64,000 nucleotides of DNA, taken from contig JAKGHH010000006.1 in the NCBI GenBank assembly GCA_022828595.1, forward strand, positions 17,418,499-17,482,498, in the 5' to 3' direction. Both the position numbers and the translations under genes were made by a program. Origin of the DNA: Nelumbo lutea (lineage: Eukaryota > Streptophyta > Magnoliopsida > Proteales > Nelumbonaceae). Below the pieces are notes generated by a model, which was given only the letters and a program-made list of their open reading frames with translations, was not told the DNA's origin and ran no database searches. Position 1 is the stretch's first letter; each line of letters opens with the position of its first letter. This document shows positions 23,989-35,601 of this stretch, in pieces.

Positions 23989-24759
23989 AGTTAGTACAGG
24001 AGTTTTTCTTCTTGTAGTGGGATGCCATGTGACCAAATTCTTTGCATTCATAACACTAAAACTTAGAAAAGTCTTTCTTTCCCTTCTGTTTGGTGGCTAA
24101 GAGCATAGTATCAATCCCACGTTCCTTCTTCTGATCAAGTGTAGAGAAGGTAAGAAGATGTGTTTCCTCCCTTAACAACTCTTCAAGGATTGCATCTTGT
24201 TTAGCCATTGATTCTCTACTGAGATGCTAGAACATAGAGTTTCAAAGTCAGGCCTAAGATGCATCAAGAAATGCATGGTCCTTCTCTTAGTGTGATGCCT
24301 CTTCATAGTCTTCACACAACAATCTATAGAAAGATCCCTAAAGTGAGCCAATTCATATTTAGTCCAAAGATTTAAAAATCCTACATAGTATTCTTGAATC
24401 CCCTTCTCCACTTAAACAAAGGAAAAAATTTTGATTTCGATCTAATATTGCATAGACATATTCGATTGCTGATATACCTTTTCTAGGTATTCCGACATGC
24501 CATGGGTAGATTTGAGACCTCTCATCAAAATACTGACATCCATTAAGATAGACCCAAGTATCCATGAGGTAACCTAAGCATTTTTTGTTCTCTATTATTT
24601 CATCCCTTTGATATCACTTGCATCGGGCATGGGAGTGGAACCATCAATGTAACTCCACATGCCTTTCCCTTTAACAAAGTACTGAAAATGAAATTTCTAG
24701 AGAGCATAGTTGCTTCCATTAAACATGATAGAAATAAATTCATCCTTTTCCAAAGCCAT
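23989..24759 (-). pseudogene. Copia B gag, N-terminal and middle part
   Basis: An ATG on the minus strand at 24759 opens MALEKDEFISIMFNGSNYAL, a copia gag N-terminus. Readable middle segments are at 24565-24359 and 24411-24172 (PDFETLCSSISVENQ). Near 24050-24010 lies CYECKEFGHMASHYKKKN, a CX2CX4HX4 zinc knuckle whose last Cys is Tyr. Several frame breaks are present. The gene continues across the inserted family A element at 14545. Confidence 0.82.
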
Positions 24760-24924
24760 AATGAATAGGAAACAAGTAAAGACTGATCTAATCGGGTAGT
24801 GAGGAAGTAATTAAGCTTTGAGAATCAAAGAAACTGATGAAAGAAGCCTCTTACAGCCACCAGAAATCATCCAAGTTCTAGTAGAAGAAGAAAACTTGAA
24901 ACATAATCCATAAAAGGAATGTCT
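24760..24924 (-). other. Copia B leader, proximal part, with target duplication
   Basis: This is untranslated leader between the gag start and the solo LTR insertion. The last five bases, TGTCT (24920-24924), are one copy of the target duplication. No other feature is visible. Confidence 0.6.
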
Positions 24925-26864
24925 TGTTGGACAGTTTTGTATGCTCTTAGCTTCAATCAAGATGTTATACTTTATGAGTTTATTGTAAATGAATAAAAGT
25001 GCATATTTGATTCATGTTCCCTTGGTATGTTTCTGTGTAATACCCTTAAACTGGACACTTAATGAGACTCATGTTAGTTTAGAATGTTCACAGCCAGTGG
25101 GTCGGTCTGGGGAGACCTATCCTGACAAGGCTGACATTGTGGTGCCACCAAGTCGGTTGGGGTGGCTTGTCTCAGCTGTCGGGGTGAGACCTTAGGCATA
25201 CAGTGTAGGATTAATTGAATCTTTGAACTGGACCAGATTTCCAGCATTGCCCTGGACCTTGGAGATTGATGGGCAAAACTAAAAAAGTTACACCCAACCC
25301 TTAGACTCGATTATGATACTGCACTAGGTGTCGGATTGGGTTGTCTTTGATGTACCAATCAGTGAGATCCTTAGCAGGGTTCAAAACCTGGGTATGTTGG
25401 GACAGTCTGAGAATTCATCTGAGTGGGTGATCATAGTGACAGGATCAGCCCTTTTGTCGGACAAAGGTAATAATCGGGGATGCACTCTCACTGATGGAAA
25501 CCAAGACTGTCGGCAACCGATTTCAACCGTTGAGATTTGTTTTACAAAATATATTTTATATGAGATATAAAAGTATATATATATATATGGTTTCAAAATG
25601 TTTGCAAGAAGGTTTTAATTACCAGAATCCATATAAGTAGAGAGTGCAACACTGTTCCTTGTAGCCGAGGGAGAGGTCCTCTCTTGTCGGGCAATCTATG
25701 ATCATTATGGGCTGAGAGGTTAAGTGTAAGACCATTGAGGATAATATCTGATTGGCTAATCTTGCATCTGCCCACAGTCCTTGGGTGTTACAAGGTGGCT
25801 TGGCCCAGGGACCACTTAGGGTAAGTGTTGGGCCCATTGAGACCATGAGATGGTTTTCAGGGGGTGCACTGTCCATAACAGTGTATTCGGCCAGGCCTTG
25901 TAACAAAGGCTGGGCCGAACCCATGTGGCTGATGTGTAGATCAATGTTTGGGTCCCACGCCATATAAGGAAGCCCAACTGGGTAGCAGTTTGGAAGGCTA
26001 AATGAATACATAACCTTAAATGGGCCTTAAGCCCATTTTGAACTGGGCTAATTTGATTAATCACTTAAAGGGGAAAATTCTGAGATGGATCAGCTAATAG
26101 GATTGGGCCCAGACCCTATCCACTTAGAGAGTCCAAGATCTAAATAAGATTTAAATCTAGAAGCCTCCTAAATAGATTAGGAGATGGTTGATCTAATCTA
26201 CAGATAAGATAAGGGTTATCCCTTATCACATAAAGGGACTTCTAATCCAGATATGATTTGGGTTAGCAACTCCTAATGGGATTAGGAGCAGATCCCTTTG
26301 AGATTATAAAAGGAGGAGGGGGCAGCAACCTTTAAACATGCAACCAACACACTCTTGTCTTCAGAGCTGAGATTACAAGAAGAGAGAATTTTGCACCCTG
26401 CAAATACTCTCGTCGCCTCTTCCCTACAGCCACCACCTCCAGCAGTTTGATCTCCAGTTCTTGGGAGAAATCAAGATTTAATCTTGATACCAATCTTTTG
26501 GAGAAAAAAATTGGTTGGAGTTGTATTCACTGGCCATCCAGTTGATTCTTGTGAAGGGACAAGTTCTTTTGGAAGAACACTACTGATTCTGCTCCACCCT
26601 GCACTGTGCCATCTTTAGTGGGAATAGATTTTGGATCATTCCTTGGGCATGAACACCTCCATTGGGAGATACTGCTTCTCCGTATCAGGTATTATCTTTT
26701 GGTTCAGATCTGGTTTAGTTTACAGTTCAAGAATGATCATTGAAAATATGATTTTCTAAATAGGGAACTCGATTCCTAGTTGAAGGGAGAGAAATTTTTT
26801 TTGAAATTCGCCCCCTTATTCTGCAATCTTTTGGCATCCATGTGATGGATATCCTATCCCTTCA
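24925..26864 (+). mobile_element. Family A solo LTR inside the copia B leader
   Basis: It runs TGTTGGACAG...CTATCCCTTCA, 1940 bp, with intact TG...CA ends. It is flanked by TGTCT (24920-24924) and AGTCT (26865-26869), one mismatch. A TATA-like TTATAAAAGGAGG lies near 26305. The copia B leader continues on both sides, which confirms a clean insertion followed by LTR-LTR recombination. Confidence 0.92.
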
Positions 26865-27119
26865 AGTCTTGGTGCAGCCACCTAGAAGAGATGTATAAAT
26901 CTATCTCAAATCTTCTCAAATCTTGATGAAAGTTTCAAAATATGATGAGAGGGCCTAGGAGACACTTCCTTTCAAATCTTACAAAAATTTGATGTCATAT
27001 GAGAGAGATCTAATAAAATCTCTTTCCTTGGATGCGCAAAACACATAGACCAGTTCTCTGGATAGATCAAAACAATCTAAATTCAATTGGTAGTGACTAA
27101 AATTGTCACACTAATACCA
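26865..27119 (-). other. Copia B leader and primer-binding site
   Basis: The minus strand at 27119-27111 reads TGGTATTAG directly after the LTR end, an initiator-Met type primer-binding site. The rest is untranslated leader. No open frame of note. Confidence 0.72.
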
Positions 27120-27390
27120 TGTCAGCTCGTGAGAAAGTGAGAGAGCAATGAGAGAGACAGAGGTTTAGATCTATTAGGGTTCTATCGAACCAAACCAAAA
27201 AAGATATATTTATATTAATCTTATGTAAATGGACAAGATTGTCCTTACAAAGAGAATAAAGGAACTGTACACTAACGTACATGCCTATTATAGTACAAAA
27301 AAGAAAAATAAAGTATAATAGAATTACAAAACTAACCTTCAGTTGTTCTTCTACTCTTTTAAGTTCACGGAATCTCAGTACCGATCAACA
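27120..27390 (-). mobile_element. Copia B 5' LTR
   Basis: On the minus strand it reads TGTTGATCGG...GAGCTGACA, 271 bp, with TG...CA ends, directly followed by the primer-binding site. This is a typical short copia LTR. The partner LTR is lost, so no target duplication can be checked. Confidence 0.72.
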
Positions 27391-28036
27391 TACACCTCAA
27401 GTCAGTGCTCTGCAAACTAGGGACCTTGGGTCAGCTAACCAAGTTGGCTATCAAGTTGTTGGAGTCTGATTTCATCCGAGGCCCGCAATAAAAGCACAAG
27501 CATTGGCAGACTTCTTGGCTGAATTTTCCTTTAACTGCACCCTTGGCTAGGCCCTCGAAGAGGATGAGAGGCCTCATTTTACTTGGACATTGTTTGTGGA
27601 TGGATTCTCCAATGCTAAAGGAAGTAGAGCCAGCCTCATTCTTATCACCCCAAACGACAACAAGTTAGAGTATGTATTACAGTTTGGCTTCCTTGCCTCC
27701 AACAATGAAGTCGAGTATGAGGTCCTACTCACCGGCCTACAATTCACCAAAGATCATGGAGCCAAGCACATTGTGGCCTTCAATGACTCACAACTGGTAG
27801 TGAATCAAAAGAACGGGGAATATGAAGCCAGGGAACCAAACATGGCTAAATACTTGACGAAAGTCAGAGAGTTGGTCAACCATTTCCAGCACTTTACCCT
27901 AAGCCATGTTTCACGGTCAGAGAACACAAGAGTCAATGCCTTGTCCAAACTAGCAAGTTGTTTAGGGTTGGCCCTCAACCATACAATAAACATTGAAAAC
28001 TTAACACAACCCAACATTGAAGAAAAACAAGTGTAA
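27391..28036 (+). pseudogene. Family C Tat-type RNase H (archaeal-like second RNase H)
   Basis: The readable frame 27590-28036 has FVDGFSNAKGSRASLIL, NNEVEYEVLLTGLQ and NDSQLVVNQKNGEYEAREPN, then ENTRVNALSKLASCL. This matches the extra RNase H of Tat-lineage Ty3 elements and is parallel to 48962-49400. Acidic residues in VDG, NEVEYE and NDSQ are kept. The last expected Asp (normally ADALS) is Asn. Upstream, 27391-27589, LTKLAIKLLESDF and KAQALADFLAEFS occur in different frames, so the link from the first RNase H is broken. Integrase should follow but does not. Confidence 0.85.
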
Positions 28037-28980
28037 CCCAACTAAGCCAAGCCTAGAGTATATGAGTGGAAGACCAATTCCTCTTACCTAGAACTTTGAG
28101 AACCTCTAGATGTATTATCAGTAATGTATACATGGCTAGTGAAAAATTTTGTGAATAAAGTGTGCAAGTTCCTCTCATGTTGGCTTCATTCACCCTAGTG
28201 TAAATGTTCTCGTTTCATTGAACCGCCAATGCCCCTTGGCCAAATAGCCGGTTGTAGCATACAACCTTTACAAAAGTAACTCACTCGAACTGGACATCGG
28301 CCCAAGGCACACAACTTTTTGAGGGTCATTGTCTAGTTGCCTTTTTCACTTAGGAAAGAAATTTTGGGACCTCGACCATTCCTAATGGGTAGCCTACGAC
28401 ACCGGCCTTGACCTCGGAGACCCTCAAAAGAAGCAAGTCTTTGTGAAGGCCAAAGAGATGATGTCAGCCCATTACATAATACAAAACATGAGGAACAACA
28501 TACTAAGAAAATAATACAATGTCATCCACAACCTCAGTTGCGTGAAAGAAGTTTAGTTTCTAAGTCCCTAAGGAAGAACACACCAAGCAGGCTAAGGCAA
28601 TTGCCTCCCTTCCTTTTCGCTAAGGAAGAGAGTCGCAAGACCTCAAATTGGTCTCGGCTTAACAACTTTAGAGTAAAATGCCTTCGCAACAAAGATAAGT
28701 CAAGAATTATGAGTTTCTTTATAAGATATGCCCCCTTGAGGAGGCATCGACCCCTTGAGTGAGAGAAAAGAAAAACAAGAATAAGAAAGGAATGGGGCAA
28801 TTTTGACAAGAAACTCAACATGATAGAAAAAAGATTGTATATTCATTCAACATATTTTGTTCAACTTCCTTTACAAAAAGAGGACTTTGATGGGGGAGGT
28901 CGTGCCCCTTACAAAAAGTATATCATAAAATAAAAAGAAAAGAAAGAAAGAAGGGGAACAAAACAAAAACTCCCAAGGGT
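28037..28980 (+). other. Family C spacer between pol and the antisense ORF; integrase missing
   Basis: No gene is recognisable. Normally about 1.2 kb of integrase would come next, as at 49431-50668. Here the RNase H frame runs straight to a stop, then into non-coding DNA (TTGACCTCGGAGACC, GAGGTCGTGCCCC). It ends at the 3' end of the antisense ORF. Confidence 0.6.
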
Positions 28981-30560
28981 CATTGAAGGAGGAATCCTCG
29001 GCCCTACTCGGCCTCAATGTCTACATGCTCGTCGGCTGCCTCCTATTGCATGGGCTGCTGAATGCCATCCTAGCCCTCAGCTGCACCCACCATCTCAGCC
29101 TCCTATTGGCTCAGAAAATGAGAACCTATCCAGCTGACGTCAAGTTGGGAAAGAATGCCAGTACTTTGGCTTTGGTATCCTCAATTCCCTCTACATATGA
29201 GGCAGCACCGAACTCGGCCCGCTCATCCTTGTGGGCGTTCGAGGCATTCTACGACTCAACTGCTAGGGCAGATGCCTCCTACAGCCTCTGCTCTACCTCA
29301 TCTAGTGAGGCCCTGATGGGCTTCACTTTTTCCCTCTTGGCCGCCTCGTCAGCCTTGTGCATTTTGCGGCGCTCGTTCTCCACATGCGTTTTATCTACAG
29401 TAGCCTCTCGGCTAGCCCACTCCATGTATAACTGGTTCTTTAGCTGCTTGATCTCTTCCTATGATGTCCAAAGCTGTTGAAGCATCACCTCCATCTTGTC
29501 ATAGAGGACAACGATGCTAGAAGACGTCTACAAAAATGCAAAGAATTCATGTTAGTTAAAAAGATCCAAGTAAAGAAAGAAATGTTGTGAAGAAAGTGGA
29601 GGTTCAGCCTTACCTCAGCCAGCTTATCGAACAATGTGTCCCAAACGGCCTGGGAGGAGACCTGGGTCCATGATTGATGATCACCAGCGGGGAGTATGTC
29701 AGTGATCAAGGCACGGCTGATGACCGCATGGCTCAGGGAGTCATCCTGTTGGTCCAAGGAGTGAGGCCCTGATTGCCTAGTTCCCCCGACAGCACCCTCG
29801 GCTCAGAGGTCCCTTGTTGCAACCTTCTTCGTCCCCACATCTTGAGGGGCTTAGACCAGTTGTTTGGGTGTGGCCGTCTTCATTTCTCAGCCTTGGCGTT
29901 CCCCTTGGGCGAAGGTGGTTCCCTCATGTTCTACCTCTACGAAGGCCCCTCGGTTGGGTCCTTGGATTTCACCATGGCAGCCTGCAACTGTCTTTCCTTT
30001 AAGCCACCGTCCATCTCTACAACTAAGAAATATGACCAACATTAGAATAAAGGCAACAATAGATATACAAGTGACACATCTTGTCGGTAGCAGGAGTGCC
30101 CATACCAAGGGGTAGGACTAAGGCTAGCCAACACTAAGGTCTCCTCTTCCACTAAAGGTCTGACATGAATCATCCTAGCCAATCAAATCTGATTCATTAC
30201 AGCAGACTCCTCACTATTGTACAACATGATCATCTCGGCCAACGAATATGGCACCCCCCAGTCAGACCGAAATTAGAGCAGGGATGGTGCATCAATTCCA
30301 TACCTTTGCGAATGGCCTTGGCTCACTCCTTGGGAGTAGGTTTCGTAGCTTCCATGGGCTCCACAACTTTGGGAAGCTCAAGAGCATTCCCCATGGAATC
30401 ATCCCTCAGCCTTGTGGAGCCATTACTTTCATCAGGAGAGCCTATGCCTCATTGGTCATGCTCGGCTATCACTCACACTATCGGCTAAGGTGGAAGAAGA
30501 GTTGTGGGGTTAGTCCAGTCGGGAAGGGAACCACATTCAAGTCCAGAGTATAAGGCTAAC
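28981..30560 (-). pseudogene. Antisense ORF of a Tat-type element, with intron, decayed
   Basis: Tat-lineage Ty3 elements often carry an extra gene on the opposite strand between pol and the 3' LTR. The last minus-strand exon, about 29529-29008, encodes a charged helical stretch (WASREATVDKTHVENERRK, then EGIEDTKAKVLAFFPNL). An upstream exon ends DTLFDKLAE at 29614. Between them, GTAAGG...TTTTTGTAG (29613-29530) looks like an 84-bp intron. Further left-over coding-like DNA to 30560 holds a possible second acceptor (TTAGTTGTAG|AGATGG near 30010-30025). In-frame stops show that it is dead. Function is unknown. Frames on the plus strand here are shadows. Confidence 0.62.
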
Positions 30561-30902
30561 ATGTTGAAGACAAGAGTCCTTTACCTAGTGTTTGTTCGAG
30601 GAAGGAAGACTTAGGGAGTCAGTTGTTGGTAATCGAAGTCTCTATGATCACAAGTGAAGACTCAAGGTTCGAGCAAATGGTGAAGACTCACTTAACCAAC
30701 ATCCCTATTTAAAAAAAAATGTATGGATCAAATATCTTTGACCCAACAGTCATAGACTAACTGATTTAATAGCCCAAACAAATAGGCTACACATTGAATT
30801 GAACTCGAGGAGATGAAACGACATCAAAGGAGGGAGTTGGTTTGCTTGTTTGCTCTAGGTCAAGAACAACCCAAACCATACGCCCCTCCGCACCGTTGCA
30901 CG
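30561..30902 (+). other. Family C 3' non-coding part, cut by element D
   Basis: This matches 11105-11450 up to CGCACCGTTGCACG. Its polypurine tract and 3' LTR are missing because element D begins at 30903. No gene. Confidence 0.65.
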
Positions 30903-32340
30903 TGATAAGAATAAAAATAATCATATTTTTATCCCTAAATATACAGTCTTTTATACTTAATTAGTACTTGATTGGACTGATTATTCTTGTATTTCGATTC
31001 AGGGCATGAAAGAAGGTGTCTGGAGAAAAAGAAGACTAATCGGGTAATTTTGTACAATTTTGGCACTACTTAGTAATTTGGGCATATGTCTCGTATCCGA
31101 ACTTCGATTGAGATGATTCAAGATGCATTGGAAAGATAAGGAAGAATTCTATGATGTTCATGTTTTGAGTTTTAATAGATTCGGGGTGGATCTAAGTTAA
31201 AATTGGACCCAAATTCTGAGCAAATTTGTAGGGAAGCCCAGTTCGCAGCAGAAGCCCAACTTGTAGAGAAGCCTTGCAGTGGCCCAATTCGTTGAGGAAG
31301 CCTAATATGAATGCAAGAATAAGAAACTGCAAAGAGTCCTATCAGAGATAAGGATAGGATTAGATTAGGACTTTCTATTTTTGAGGAAGAACTCCAAGAA
31401 GGAGTTGGAAACAACCCCTCCTCCAAAAGCTATATAAAGGGGGGGGGGACTAGCACCAAGGAATCAATCAATCTCTAGGGCAATCAAGGAGAAATCCTCC
31501 AAGAGAGCTTTAGCCTTCAAGAAGGTAGTCAACAACGCAGGAGGAGAAAAGGAGGAAGGCGGCGGCAAGGAGAAGAAGTTCATCGATCTCAACCTCAAGG
31601 GGTGACATCATGAGTTCTTTCTTATACCTTGTTGTTTAATTTCTTTTATCATGAACTAATCTATTTGTAGCTAGGGCTGTGGAAAGCCTAGCCATGACCA
31701 TGGATTGATTTTTATTTAATTCAACCAAGTTGTTTTTATTTTCATATTGTCTATGAGTTATTATGCGTAATGCAATTAGGAGCTTGGCCACCTCCTAGTT
31801 GATTTGGTTTATATGAATGAACGGGAAGGGTAATTCATATAAAAGACTAAATAATTCATAGTGTGAATTGAATGGTATATAGGAATATATATGCATGATT
31901 CATCTGATGACACAGGTTTTTCATAGAACTTAATGCACTTTCTATCTTGAGAACTCTAATGGAGGAATTGAAGGGTTACTTGATATATCCTGGAAGGGAA
32001 TATAAGATAAAATAGGAAAGACTTTAGCTTGTGAAAATAATAAATCATCTTGGTTAATTTTATAAATTGATGTTCATTGGGATGGTTAGGTAGACCAATA
32101 GTCCTAGCGCTTTCAATAAAGTCGTTGCAAGTTCAGTCATTGATTGCCTTTGTTTTTATTTCTGTTATTTCTTTTTCAGTTTTAAATTTTCAGTAGTTCC
32201 TATTGTTAGAATTCGATTGTTCAAATAATTGAGGGAAGCTATAGTTCTAATACTTATTTTGTTATATCCTCGTGGGAATGATATCTTTATACTACTTGAT
32301 AACTAGTGCACTTGCTAGGGTTATATAATTATAACTATCA
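30903..32340 (+). mobile_element. Element D 5' LTR (Ty3-like)
   Basis: It runs TGATAAGAATAAAA...ATTATAACTATCA, 1438 bp, with TG...CA ends, directly followed by the AGTTTTTGGC leader motif. It is collinear with partial copies at 33751-35076 (+) and 35077-35601 (-). It contains a strong TATA element near 31430. Confidence 0.85.
31428..31441 (+). promoter_or_regulatory. TATA box of element D LTR
   Basis: GCTATATAAAGGGG is a good plant TATA match, conserved at 34174-34186 (TGTATAAAGG) and, inverted, at about 35090. Transcription would start a few tens of bases downstream, inside the LTR. Confidence 0.65.
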
Positions 32341-32467
32341 AGTTTTTGGCACTGTTGCCGGGGATTTAATCCTAAAAGAATATTAGAACTTGTTAACCTT
32401 AGTTAATTTGGATTTTACTCTTTATTCAATGTGTTTGAATTCTTGCCTTGTTTAGATTAGTTAGTGT
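32341..32467 (+). other. Element D internal start (primer-binding region and leader)
   Basis: TTTTTGGCACTGTTGCCGGGGA directly follows the LTR. It is the characteristic opening of many plant Ty3 element interiors. The rest is short leader. Confidence 0.75.
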
Positions 32468-33750
32468 ATGACATGCACTAAAGGCAAAGAACTAGTGGAA
32501 TTTGACCCTGAAATAGAGAGAACCCTTCGCAATCTGCAAAGAGCCAACAAAAGCAAAGAAAGAGAGACGGTTGAAGGAGGCAAACCAGCAGAAGAAGAGA
32601 TGGCAAAAGCAAATTGTACTCTTTTGGACTATGCTTGTCCTACAATGGATGGGGTTACTTGTAGCATTTGCAAGCCAACAATCCAAGCCAATAGTTTCAA
32701 GATCAAGCCTGCAATCATCCAAATGATCCAAACGAGCATTTAGTTTACTAGGTTGCCGAGTGATGATCCTAATGCACATATCGTTAACTTCCTGGAAATA
32801 TGCAACACATTCAAGAATAGTGGAGTTAGCAATGATGCTATTAGGCTTAGACTTTTCCATTCGCATTACGTGATAGAGCTAAGGATTGGCTTAACTCACT
32901 CCTTGTAGGAAGTATCACTACTTTGAATGACTTGACTCAAAAATTTTGGGCTAAGTATTTTCCTTCCTCTAAAACTGCAAAATTGATCAATGATATCACT
33001 ACTTTTGTTCAACTAGAGAGGGAATCTTTGTATGAGATATGGGAATGACTTAATGAGATGCTTAGGAAGTGTCCTCACCATGGAATACTAGTTTGGCATC
33101 AAATACAAGCATTTTATAATGGTATTACTCCATCTAATCGCTCCATTATTGATGGAGTTGCAGGAGGCACAATCATGAGGAAAACTCAAGTTGAAGCTTA
33201 TGATCTAGTTGAAGAAATTGTATCGAATAGCTACCAATGGAATAATGACCGAGTTGATCAAAGGGGAGTGCATCATCTAGATTCTTTTTCAGCTTTATTT
33301 ACTCAGCTTGCTAGTTTGAATAAAAAATTAGACAATCTTAGTGTTGCAACAATAAATACGTCATCTTGTAATCCATGTGATCTTTGTGGCCAATTAGGAC
33401 ATATAAATTCTGATTGTCAGGTAGGAAGTCATTTTGCTTCATATGAATGTACTAATTTTGTTTCACATGGTGGCAGGCCAAATTTCAATCCTTATGCGAA
33501 TACATACAATCCAAGGTGGTGGAGTCATCCGAATTTTTCATGGTATAACAATCAGCAAAAAGCACCCATGGGATTCCAACAATAGCCGCCCCCACAAAAA
33601 AAGAAGGAAAACTTGGAAGACCTGATTTCTAAGTTCATTAATACTGCTGAAGCAAAGTTCCAAGATCACGAAAAGAGATTCTTGAATCAAGAGGCATCTA
33701 TTAAGAACTTAGAAGTTCAAGTGGGGCAGATCGTGAGCATTGATGAGCAT
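32468..33750 (+). pseudogene. Element D gag, broken
   Basis: It opens near 32468 and carries the plant Ty3 gag landmarks RPTIQANSF-like (KPTIQANSFKIKPAIIQMIQ), SDDPNAHIVNFLEICNTFKN, FWAKYFPSSKTAKL and LRKCPHHGI. It ends with a zinc knuckle CDLCGQLGHINSDC (CX2CX4HX4C intact, about 33382-33420) and KNLEVQVGQI. Breaks: TAG at about 32741 in place of the usual Gln, a frameshift near 32860, and TGA at about 33047 in place of the usual Arg. Gag forms the particle shell. No protease or RT follows. The copy jumps straight to LTR-like DNA at 33751. Confidence 0.87.
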
Positions 33751-35076
33751 TGATTTTTCATAGTTTCGACATCGTTCCGTAATCTGGGCCTAACTTGCGT
33801 ATCCAAACTCCGATTGGGCTGATTCAAGACTTACTGGAAAGATAAGAGAAAAAATCAGCTTTCATAGATTTGGCCTACATTGAAGTCAAATCCGGGCCCA
33901 AAGTCGGGGCAAATTCGTAGGAAGGCCCAATCCACAATTGAAGCCCAACTTGCAAAAAAGCTTGGCTGAAGCCCAATTCGCAGAGGAGGTCTAATATGAA
34001 TCCAAGAACAAGAAATTGAGAAGAGTCTTTCAGATCTAAATTCTTGATTTAATCTTAAAAAGATAAAGGGATTGAGTTCATTAGATAAAAAGATAATATT
34101 AGAATTAGGATAGGACTTTCTATTCTTGTAAAGATCAACTTCAAGAGGAAGTAGGAGACCACCCCTCCCCTTTAAGCTGTATAAAGGAGGGGGCGGACCA
34201 GCTTTAGGAATCACTCAAGCATTCAATCTTGGGGATTGAATCAAGAAGCAAGGAGTAATCAGTCAAGAAAGGGTCAAGAATTCAAGAAACTTCAAGAAGA
34301 AGGTGGCAGCAAAAAGAGGATATCTCAGCACAATGGGCGAATTCAAGAGTTCTTTCTTTCCCTTTGTTTGCTTTAATTCCTTTATCATGAACTGATTTGT
34401 TTCTTGCTAGGGCTGAGGAAAGCCTAACCATGTCAATGAATATATTTTTATCTTTATGATTTATCTAAGATTGTGATTTCCATTTAGTCTATGAATTATT
34501 GTGCTTAATGCAATTAAGAGCTTGGCCACCTCTTAATTGATTTGAGTTATGTAAATGAATTGAGAGAGGACTCAACATAATCGACTGAATAATTCATAGT
34601 GTGAATTGAATGGTATATAGAGATATATATACATGATTCATCTGAATTTAATGGTTTTTCTTGGACTTAATGCACTTCCATCTTGAGAGCTCTACTCGAG
34701 AGATTGAAGGGTTACCTGATGGGCATAGGTTTAGTATATCTCGAGAGAGAATATTAAATAAAATTGGGAAGACTTTAGCTTATGGGAATGGAAAATAATC
34801 TTGGTTAATCAAATCCATTAATATTCATTACATTGGTTAGGTGGACCTAAAAGTCCTAGCGATTCCATCCATTGCAGATTCAATTAGTGATCACCTTCAC
34901 TTTTATTTTCTTATGCTAATTTTTATTTTCAATAGTTCTTGCTCAATTCTGAATTTTGGTTGTCTAGATAATTAGGGAAGATTGTGGTTTTAATACTTAT
35001 TTTGTTAATTCCTGTGGGAATGATATTTTATACTACTTGATAACTAGTGCACTTGCTAGGGTTATATTTATAGCTA
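33751..35076 (+). mobile_element. Element D LTR, second copy, 5'-truncated
   Basis: It matches 31060-32330 from GATTTTTCATAGTTTCGACA to GCACTTGCTAGGGTTATATT. The first 150 or so bases of the LTR are absent, and the fusion point lies directly in gag DNA. It could be the 3' LTR of a deletion derivative that lost all of pol. The terminal CA is not preserved. Confidence 0.78.
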
Positions 35077-35601
35077 GTCCACCCCCCTTTATATAGCTTA
35101 AAGGGGAGGGGGTGGTCTCCTACTTCCTCTTGAAGTTTATCTTGCAAAAATAGAAAGTCTTAGTCTAATCCTACTCTTATCTCTTTATCTAGTGAACTCA
35201 ATCCCTTTATCCTTCTAAGATTACATCAAGAATTTAGATCTGGAAGGACTCTTCTCAGTTTCTTATTATTGAATTCGTATTAGACCTCCTTTGCGAATTG
35301 GTCTTCAGCCAGACTTTTCTGCAAGTTGGGCTTCAGCTGCGGATTGGGCCTTCCTATGAATTTGCCCTAACTTCAGACCTGGATTTGACTTCGATGCAGG
35401 CCAAATATGCGAAAGCCCAAAGCATGAAAGTTGTGGATTTTTCTCTTATCTTTCCAATGAGTCTTGAATAAAAGCCAAATCGAAGATCAGATACGCGAGT
35501 TAGGCCCAGATTACTGAATGATGTCGAAAATGTGAAAAATCATCCGATTTGTCTTTCTTTGCTCCTGATGCCATCTTTCATGCCCTGAACCGAAATACAA
35601 A
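35077..35601 (-). mobile_element. Element D LTR, inverted partial copy
   Basis: On the minus strand it runs from the segment TTGTATTTCGGTTCAGGGCA (35601) to the TATA box region near 35090, covering the upstream half of the LTR. It lies head-to-head (tail-joined) with the preceding copy, so 33751-35601 could form a long hairpin. Confidence 0.8.

Larger units (their letters stand above)
12443..27390 (-). mobile_element. Copia element B (minus strand), 3'-truncated, with nested insertions
   Basis: Read leftwards: LTR (27120-27390), primer-binding site, leader, gag (from 24759), then protease, integrase and reverse transcriptase, which stops at 12443. Two family A insertions interrupt it: a full element between 14545 and 23984 (TTTGC/TTTGT duplication) and a solo LTR between 24924 and 26865 (TGTCT/AGTCT). 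Removing both leaves a collinear gag-pol. RNase H and the 3' LTR are absent. Confidence 0.85.

Noticed and set aside
24010..24026. CTTGTAGTGGG resembles a CACTA terminus
   Set aside because: It is the codons of the copia B zinc knuckle (SHYKK) read from the other strand, with no subterminal repeats around it.
28983..29480. 165-codon plus-strand ORF
   Set aside because: It lies opposite the coiled-coil exon of the antisense ORF. The minus strand shows the family-like charged helix, so this is a shadow.
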